Assembly (NCBI RefSeq): GCF_000817735.3
Contig: NZ_JTJC03000001.1
Span: forward strand, 629,710-693,709
DNA: 64,000 nucleotides
From: Scytonema millei VB511283
Lineage (GTDB): Bacteria > Cyanobacteriota > Cyanobacteriia > Cyanobacteriales > Chroococcidiopsidaceae
Reading direction: 5' to 3'
How positions within the stretch are numbered: position 1 is the stretch's first letter; each line of letters opens with the position of its first letter. The notes under the pieces were generated by a model. The model was not told where the DNA came from and did not search any database. It saw nothing but the letters and a program-made list of their open reading frames with translations. A program made the translations under genes and the position numbers. Below are positions 58,777-64,000 of the stretch, piece after piece.

Positions 58777-58844
58777 GTACATCCTTAAAACAAGAGCTAA
58801 GTAAACTCTAGATGTACAGTACCAGTCAGACAACGTGAGTGTAT
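58723..58844 (+). repeat. 64-base tandem duplication at a gene junction
   Basis: AAAACAAGAGCTA... at 58723 recurs at 58787 with about 10 changes, including ACCAGTCAGACA and CGTGAGT. The unit covers the end of the antitoxin-like gene and the start region of the HNH gene. Confidence 0.8.
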
Positions 58845-59263
58845 ATATTTCTGTTAAATTGCAGCAACAAATTCGTAACCGTTTTAGAAATTGCTGTGCT
58901 TATTGCCTAACATCTGAATTTCTAAATGTCACAACATTTGAGTTTGAACATATTACTCCCCGCTCGGCTGGTGGAGCCACTATTTTTGAAAATCTTTGCT
59001 TGGCTTGTCCTTCCTGTAATCGCTACAAAGCTGTTCGACAAACAGCCGTAGAGCCACTCACTCAGAAAGAAGTCACACTATTTCATCCTCAATGTCAATC
59101 GTGGACAGAGCATTTTGCATGGAGTGATGATGCAACAGAAATTATTGGACTCACATCCATAGGTAGAGCAACTATTATTGCTTTGAAAATGAACCGTCCT
59201 CAGTTAATTCGTGTCCGCAGGATGTGGGTAAAAATGGGCGAACACCCGCCAAGATTTGAATAA
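58835..59263 (+). CDS. HNH endonuclease
   Basis: This 142-residue protein has a zinc-type HNH motif: CAYC, FEFEHITPRSAGG (His of HxxP) and NLCLACPSCNRYK with a closing CxxC. Start GTG 58835 lies in the second copy of the duplicated junction. Small HNH proteins of this kind act as nicking or restriction nucleases; this one is paired with an antitoxin-like gene. Confidence 0.88.
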   Translation: MSVYISVKLQQQIRNRFRNCCAYCLTSEFLNVTTFEFEHITPRSAGGATIFENLCLACPSCNRYKAVRQTAVEPLTQKEVTLFHPQCQSWTEHFAWSDDATEIIGLTSIGRATIIALKMNRPQLIRVRRMWVKMGEHPPRFE

Positions 59264-59375
59264 CAAGTGCTAGATAGGAAGTATCGATGTTCTATACCAA
59301 AGCTGAACTATTTCTTCCATATCTTCTGAGTGGTAGGTTCGAATTTTTAACATCTGGCATTCCACTGCAAAGCTA

Positions 59376-59951
59376 CTACAGCTTTTTGAAACGATATGCG
59401 CCCATAATCGCGCCCCACTTAGCCGCACCTGTATTCATATCTATGCCTTTGTCGTAACTCAAAAACTCTTCGGGAGTGGCTTCAAAACCAAGATTGACTT
59501 GTTGAGTATTGCCTTGATAGGTGAAACAGCACTTTGCATTTGGTGGGATTGCGGCTTTGAAGTGATAGCTATTGGAACCTAGTTGTTGCCAAGTTACGAC
59601 TAATAAACAACCAGGTAATAACTCAAAATCGTCAGCAGTAAATTGTTGTAACCTGTTAGGATTTGCCCCAGCACCGCGCACGGCAGTAAAGTCTTTAGGT
59701 ATGTAGTACTGTACTTGAATTTGTCCATCCTCACGCGCCTGCATTCGCATCAATCGCGGACGATAGGGTTTATCTAGATACAAAGCATTGGCTTGTTCGG
59801 CAAAAAGGGTAATGCTGTCTTCTTGAAATAGGGGGACGGGTTTTTGCCACAGCCGTAAGTGGACGAACCAGGCAGGGTCGGCGATCGCCTGGGCTTTATT
59901 CTCAAATTCACCCGTCATATAATCGGCGAGGGCAATTAGTTCTAGTGTCAT
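59376..59951 (-). CDS. CpcT/CpeT-family chromophore lyase
   Basis: A 191-residue phycobiliprotein bilin lyase homologue: LADYMTGEFENKAQA..., MRMQAREDGQIQVQYY and GAAKWGAIMGAYRFKKL near the end. CpcT attaches phycocyanobilin to Cys153 of CpcB; other members act on phycoerythrin or phycoerythrocyanin. Which bilin is used cannot be told. It is convergent with the HNH gene. Confidence 0.85.
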   Translation of the reverse strand: MTLELIALADYMTGEFENKAQAIADPAWFVHLRLWQKPVPLFQEDSITLFAEQANALYLDKPYRPRLMRMQAREDGQIQVQYYIPKDFTAVRGAGANPNRLQQFTADDFELLPGCLLVVTWQQLGSNSYHFKAAIPPNAKCCFTYQGNTQQVNLGFEATPEEFLSYDKGIDMNTGAAKWGAIMGAYRFKKL

Positions 59952-60014
59952 AACCGATCGAAAAAATTCAAAACTATTGAAAACAAACGATAGATCGAGG
60001 ATTTGAGACTAGAC

Positions 60015-60524
60015 TCACTCCTCGCCCCTCGCTCCTCTCTCCTCACAATTAAAGTATTCCTGCTCCAAAATCGACATAACGATTTGAGAGGCATACTTAT
60101 CTTGCTGCTTCACGACTTCTCTGAGCAATCCTTCCTCGCGAAAACCTACCGATTGATATACGTGTCTGGCGCGGTGGTTGTCCTCAAACACATCTAACCA
60201 GAACCGATGAGCTTTGTATTCCGTAAAAACCCAATCTAACAGCAAACGTAGTGCCTGCTTACCATAGCCTTGCCCTGGTTTTGCCATAACGATGCGGACT
60301 AAACAAATATTGCTATGAGGTGATGTAAGACCAGATAAAATTGCATACCCGATCGCCGCTTCAGTTTCATCATTTTGGAAGATGAAATATTGACAATCTT
60401 GTGAATCAAGATATTGCTGGTGTTGCTCTCGACTAGAGGAAAAAATAAAGTTTTGAAATTCTGCTCTAGTTTCCTGAGCCAGAAAAAAGTCAATATCTTC
60501 AGGACGTGCAGTTCGCGATCGCAT
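60015..60524 (-). CDS. GNAT-family N-acetyltransferase
   Basis: The acetyl-CoA loop is seen in PGQGYGKQALRLLLDWVF, followed by DNHRARHVYQSVGFREEG. The first residues are RSRTARPEDIDFFLAQET. The end, CEERGARGEE, is coded by a GAGGAGCGAGGGG simple repeat that has extended the reading frame. The substrate is unknown. Confidence 0.85.
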   Translation of the reverse strand: MRSRTARPEDIDFFLAQETRAEFQNFIFSSSREQHQQYLDSQDCQYFIFQNDETEAAIGYAILSGLTSPHSNICLVRIVMAKPGQGYGKQALRLLLDWVFTEYKAHRFWLDVFEDNHRARHVYQSVGFREEGLLREVVKQQDKYASQIVMSILEQEYFNCEERGARGEE

Positions 60525-60754
60525 TGTTCAGTTATCAGGGAGCAGGGAGCAGGGAGTAGGGAGCAGAGAGCAGGAGGAACAGAGCTTCAGGTGCTTCAGA
60601 TACAGAGGAGAACGATCTCCAATTCCGATTTCCGAATTCCGATTCTCGACTTCCGATTCTCATAGTAAATCCTTGAGACCGATCGGTTTGACCTTGGCAA
60701 AAGTTACGATCAAGCGAGACAATAATCTAATAAGTCTTCCCGCTATGTTTAATT

Positions 60755-61507
60755 GTGAATAACCTGCGTACTGTCTCCGATACCAAGCGAAATTTCTACA
60801 ATCAACACACCCGCCCGATCAACACGATCTATCGGCGGGTGGTAGAAGAACTAATGGTAGAAATGCATTTACTCTCAGTCAATGCTGATTTTCGCTATGA
60901 CCCCATCTACGCTCTAGGTGTCGTTACGGCATTTGAGCGGTTTATGCAGGGCTACCAGCCAGAACGGGATAAAGAACCGATCTTTGAGGCGCTGTGTCAG
61001 TCTATCGAAGATAATCCCCAAAGATATCGCCAAGATGCCGATCGTTTGCGTCAATTACTGCAAAACGTATCGGCGCAACAACTATTTGACTGGATCGAGG
61101 GTAAGGCTTCCCTGCAAGGCGCAGAGGATCTGCAAGCACAAATGCAGGCGATCGCCCAGAACTCCAAGTTCAAATACAGTCGCCTATTTGCGATTGGTGT
61201 CTTTACCCTGTTAGAACTAGCAGATGCGGAACTTGTCAAAGATGAGAAGCAGCGAGTGGAAGCGCTCAAGCAAGTAGCAACGGCTTTGCACGTACCAGAA
61301 GATAAACTTAACAAAGATCTGGAGCTATACCGCTCTAACCTCGATAAAATCGAGCAAGCGCTGATTACAATGGCAGATATCCTTTCAGCCGATCGCCGCA
61401 AGCGCCAACAACGCTTACAAGAAAAAGAAGCTGGCGTTGCTACTACCAACGGTGACAGTGGTTCTGCTTCTGGCTCGTCCCAAGATAAGACTCCCTCTGG
61501 TTCATAG
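60755..61507 (+). CDS. thf1: Photosystem II biogenesis protein Psb29/Thf1
   Basis: Thf1/Psb29 supports photosystem II assembly and FtsH protease stability in thylakoids. It begins NNLRTVSDTKRNFYNQHTRP and contains LMVEMHLLSVNADFRYDPIY, then an all-helical C-terminus ending in a charged Gly/Ser tail. GTG start at 60755; 250 residues. Confidence 0.95.
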   Translation: MNNLRTVSDTKRNFYNQHTRPINTIYRRVVEELMVEMHLLSVNADFRYDPIYALGVVTAFERFMQGYQPERDKEPIFEALCQSIEDNPQRYRQDADRLRQLLQNVSAQQLFDWIEGKASLQGAEDLQAQMQAIAQNSKFKYSRLFAIGVFTLLELADAELVKDEKQRVEALKQVATALHVPEDKLNKDLELYRSNLDKIEQALITMADILSADRRKRQQRLQEKEAGVATTNGDSGSASGSSQDKTPSGS

Positions 61508-61525
61508 TCATGTAGTACAAACATC

Positions 61526-61555
61526 TGTAGGGGCGCACAGCTGTGCGCCCCTACA
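61526..61555. repeat. GGGGCGCAC-family inverted repeat
   Basis: Perfect 30-base palindrome (TGTAGGGGCGCACAG and its complement) between convergent thf1 and the holin-like gene. Best-preserved member of the family in the window. Confidence 0.85.
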
Positions 61556-61581
61556 AATCAAATACGCAAACAGATTTTATC

Positions 61582-61947
61582 TTAGTAAGCCGGAGTCACA
61601 AAAGCATAGATCAGATGGCTGACAACGGAAAGCGCCAGCGCCCCCAGTAGAACGCTCCAAATTCCGGCTCGGAGGCGAAAACCTTGGACTACAGAAGCTG
61701 CAATACCAAGGGCGATCGCCGAAATAGCAAAGGTGACAAATCCCGATAATAAACCAAACGTGAGCAAATTAGGGATAAAAAATAGCGCTCTTAAAATTGG
61801 ATTCACAACAGCAGCGACTACCCCTAGTACAGCTGCCGAAAGATATGCTTTAGCAGGGCTATCGACTTCCACGCCCACTGGAAGTTTGCTGACAATCAAC
61901 AGGCTGGAAGCACTCACTAACCAAGCAATTAATAAGTCGATTAGCAT
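61582..61947 (-). CDS. Phage-holin-family (four-helix) membrane protein
   Basis: A 121-residue protein with about four membrane helices and the motif VVNPILRALFFIPNLLTFGLL, matching the holin superfamily IV widespread in cyanobacterial chromosomes. Despite the name, such genes are usually not phage-borne. ATG 61947 with AGGAG 8 bases upstream decides the start. Confidence 0.85.
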   Translation of the reverse strand: MLIDLLIAWLVSASSLLIVSKLPVGVEVDSPAKAYLSAAVLGVVAAVVNPILRALFFIPNLLTFGLLSGFVTFAISAIALGIAASVVQGFRLRAGIWSVLLGALALSVVSHLIYAFVTPAY

Positions 61948-62116
61948 ACCTACAACTCCTTGAGTTTTAGACTGAGAATAACTCACTTATAAGAGTAGGC
62001 TAGCGAATCAGACGACTAGAATTCATCTATAAATTGACAGAAAACAAGCTACACCCTGCTGCTTTTCTATCTCCTTCGTTGTCATGTTGAGAAATTGTCT
62101 TTGTACTGCTTGGAGT

Positions 62117-62641
62117 TCATGGCGACTGGGGTGCAATCGGCGCAGTAGAATTCAGGCGAGGGTCGGTGTTAGGATTAATCGGAGCTAAGGGTGTAAGGTC
62201 TGGCGATGACAGATTAGAACCAGATGGTAGATCGGGGGAGCCGGGAGTGGTAGCTAAAGCAACGCGATCGCCTCCAATTTGCCGCATGATATCTAATAGC
62301 TGAATCACATCGTTGTAGCTCGACGACCGCGAAGCATTTAAAATAATTGTCCCGAGGGGATTAGCTTGAGTGTAAGCTTTGAGCGTTTGGGTCAGCTTAT
62401 CTATTTGTACTGGCTCTTTCTCGACATAAAGCTGTCCGTCTTTGAGAGTTACAATCAACCGCGATTGGAACATTGGCGCTGTACCAGTACTCGCCTTGGG
62501 TAACTGAATTTCAATCGCCTGCTGGCGTGTGAATTGCAGTGCTGCTAAGAGGAAAAAAGTCAAAATGCAAAAAATGACATCAATGAGAGGAATAATTTGA
62601 ACTTGAACTTCTTCAATTGGTGAGTGAAGGTTGATTTTCAT
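62117..62641 (-). CDS. exbD: ExbD/TolR-family proton channel subunit
   Basis: A single membrane helix near the N-terminus (IIPLIDVIFCILTFFLLAALQF, with the proton-path Asp) and a periplasmic domain with IEIQLPKASTGTAP. With the ExbB gene just upstream it should energise TonB or a TolQR-like system. The tail is Pro/Ser/Asn-rich. Confidence 0.92.
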   Translation of the reverse strand: MKINLHSPIEEVQVQIIPLIDVIFCILTFFLLAALQFTRQQAIEIQLPKASTGTAPMFQSRLIVTLKDGQLYVEKEPVQIDKLTQTLKAYTQANPLGTIILNASRSSSYNDVIQLLDIMRQIGGDRVALATTPGSPDLPSGSNLSSPDLTPLAPINPNTDPRLNSTAPIAPQSP

Positions 62642-62721
62642 AACATTGCTAGCTTTAACAGCAGAAAATTACGACACGAATTACTCTTGCTTTTGACTTT
62701 TGACTTTTCACTTTTGACTTC

Positions 62722-63561
62722 CTAGACTTCTGGTGCAGCAGAATCTTCTCGCTGACTGGGAGATTGAGGCGGAACGCTGTAACCAGGATTTATGTTTGTT
62801 TGCGGATTTATTGGTGGTTCGGGATTAACAGTCCTTTTATTAGCTAAGTCGAAGCTAAAACGCCGATCGGAACCGCGTCCAGGGATAACTTCTGGTGTTG
62901 TCATGGCAGCAGCAGGAGGAGCGGTCGGAGAATCTTGCAGGTTAACCCAATACTGACGGTATAGTAATTCTAATTCGCTACCTGCACGGCGAAATACTTT
63001 AATTTGATTGACAGCAAATCCTTGAAATAAGCGGTAAAAAACCAAACTGACGATCGCCACAATCAATCCTGTTGCCGTACTGATCAAAGATTCACCAATA
63101 CCTGTAGTCACGCCAGCAGAAGAAGCCGAACTGATTTGTCCTAAAGTAATCGAACCCAACGATTGAATCAGTCCCAGTACTGTTCCCAACAATCCTAGCA
63201 GGGGCGAAAGCGCGATCGCTGCTTCTAAAATCTTCTCCCCTTGACGCATAGAGGCAATTTCATCTTCTGCGGTTGACTCTAGTGCCAGCCGAAATACTTC
63301 CGGATCGGGTGTAGACAAACGTAACGGTGCGTATAAGAACCTACCCGCAGGTTGATAGGAAAATTTTCTGGCTAATTCCGTAGCACTTTGCCAATTTTGT
63401 TGAGCTGCGTCTAGAACGCGCTCGACAATTTCCCGTTCTTGAGAAAAAATCTTAAACCAAAACCCCAGCCGCTCGACGATCACGCTCAAAGCTAAAATAG
63501 ACAGTGCTAGCAGAGGCCACATGGCGGGTCCGCCTTTGCGGAAAATATCTATAACATCCAC
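62722..63561 (-). CDS. exbB: ExbB/MotA/TolQ-family proton channel subunit
   Basis: Three membrane helices: one near residues 13-32 and two in the region [15 protein letters not shown]...[23 protein letters not shown]. It begins [25 protein letters not shown] 63561 lies 12 bases after GGAGG and is the best start. The C-terminal 80 residues are Pro/Ser/Asn-rich. It forms an operon with exbD; a TonB protein is not seen nearby. Confidence 0.92.
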   Translation of the reverse strand: MDVIDIFRKGGPAMWPLLALSILALSVIVERLGFWFKIFSQEREIVERVLDAAQQNWQSATELARKFSYQPAGRFLYAPLRLSTPDPEVFRLALESTAEDEIASMRQGEKILEAAIALSPLLGLLGTVLGLIQSLGSITLGQISSASSAGVTTGIGESLISTATGLIVAIVSLVFYRLFQGFAVNQIKVFRRAGSELELLYRQYWVNLQDSPTAPPAAAMTTPEVIPGRGSDRRFSFDLANKRTVNPEPPINPQTNINPGYSVPPQSPSQREDSAAPEV

Positions 63562-63800
63562 TGTTGTTTCATTCCTCCTTTGATTCTTTCGGCACAGCAT
63601 ACCACTGGATCGGATTGCTGCCCACTGATAAGCAATTTAATTTTAAGCGTCTTAGCTGTTCATCTCGTGTTTTGTCACCCATCGCGAGAGCGAAAAGATC
63701 GCGATCGCTTTATCGTATCTTCCCAACTTTTGAACGACGGTTTTTCCCACCTCTATAAGCTAAGTTATTTGTCAAGATAAAAGAGAGCTGGAGGTACATA

Positions 63801-64000
63801 AATGAACTTTTCAATCCAATCTGTTTACGGCTGGTATCGTAACACTCTACGCAATCCTAAATACCGTTGGTGGATAATTCTCGGTACGGCATTGTATTTC
63901 CTGATGCCATTTGACATTGCTCCCGACTTCTTGCCGATTGTAGGACAATTGGATGATGTCTTTTTATTGACGCTATTGGTATCAGAAGTTTCCCAAATGG
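63801..64000 (+). CDS. YkvA/DUF1232-family membrane protein, cut by the window edge
   Basis: Only the first 66 residues are present: MNFSIQSVYGWYRNTLRN, then PFDIAPDFLPIVGQLDDVFL, which carries the YkvA signature (IPxDxxPDxLPxxGxxDD). A GGAGG ribosome site precedes the ATG. It is divergent from exbB. Confidence 0.85.

Noticed and set aside
59287-59457. 56-residue plus-strand frame antisense to the CpcT/CpeT gene
   Set aside because: Mostly opposite a recognised coding region, with no ribosome site and no family match.
61582-61947. Prophage remnant because of the holin-like gene
   Set aside because: No other phage genes lie nearby; this family is common in cyanobacterial chromosomes.

Overview
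The window is a cyanobacterial chromosome segment. The palindrome GCGATCGC (HIP1) recurs throughout, inside and between genes, and many genes are typical of cyanobacteria: ndhD, thf1/psb29, ftrV, a CpcT/CpeT-family bilin lyase, crtO, PATAN-domain response regulators, DUF3181, PAP/fibrillin and a Zur/FurB-type regulator. Spacers carry many short repeats (inverted repeats with GGGGCGCAC arms, AACTGATA runs, GGGTGTGGGG runs). The repeat load and gene set suggest a large-genome unicellular or filamentous lineage such as Chroococcidiopsis relatives, but the species cannot be fixed from the sequence alone. No rRNA, tRNA or CRISPR array was seen.

Layout. 0-5 kb: the tldD/pmbA protease pair, a hemerythrin-like protein and an LpxB-like glycosyltransferase that has absorbed intergenic repeats in frame. 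5-12 kb: a membrane Ser/Thr kinase, then a SNF2 helicase with a SWIM zinc-finger partner and a cupin. 12-16 kb: an SPFH membrane protein translationally coupled to an Arc-like DNA-binding protein, gatB, and a candidate NtcA-controlled small RNA. 16-20 kb: an AraC regulator beside a wrecked AMIN/TonB siderophore receptor carrying an IS982-type element. 20-33 kb: argJ, a two-component cluster (a REC-HATPase protein without the usual His, a 1124-residue GAF/PAS kinase, two tandem REC-PATAN-REC paralogues), murJ and small cyanobacterial proteins. 33-46 kb: rpe, hslO, a helical-repeat membrane protein, a gamma-glutamyltransferase/2OG-oxygenase/AtzE-amidase group, ndhD and crtO.

46-53 kb is the accessory region. 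A catalytically complete long prokaryotic Argonaute is coupled by an ATGA overlap to a Cas4-like nuclease. Both diverge from an XRE regulator and an ImmA/IrrE-type metalloprotease, followed by a Uma2 nuclease-fold protein and, 2 kb on, a HicBA toxin-antitoxin pair. This is the strongest candidate for an interesting system: a DNA-targeting Argonaute module with a built-in repressor/protease switch.

53-64 kb returns to housekeeping: purS/purQ, a Zur-type regulator, a second SPFH protein with an NfeD partner, ftrV, hemF, an antitoxin-like/HNH pair split by a 64-bp tandem duplication, a CpcT/CpeT lyase, a GNAT acetyltransferase, thf1, a holin-like membrane protein, an ExbB/ExbD proton channel and a truncated YkvA-like gene at the right edge.
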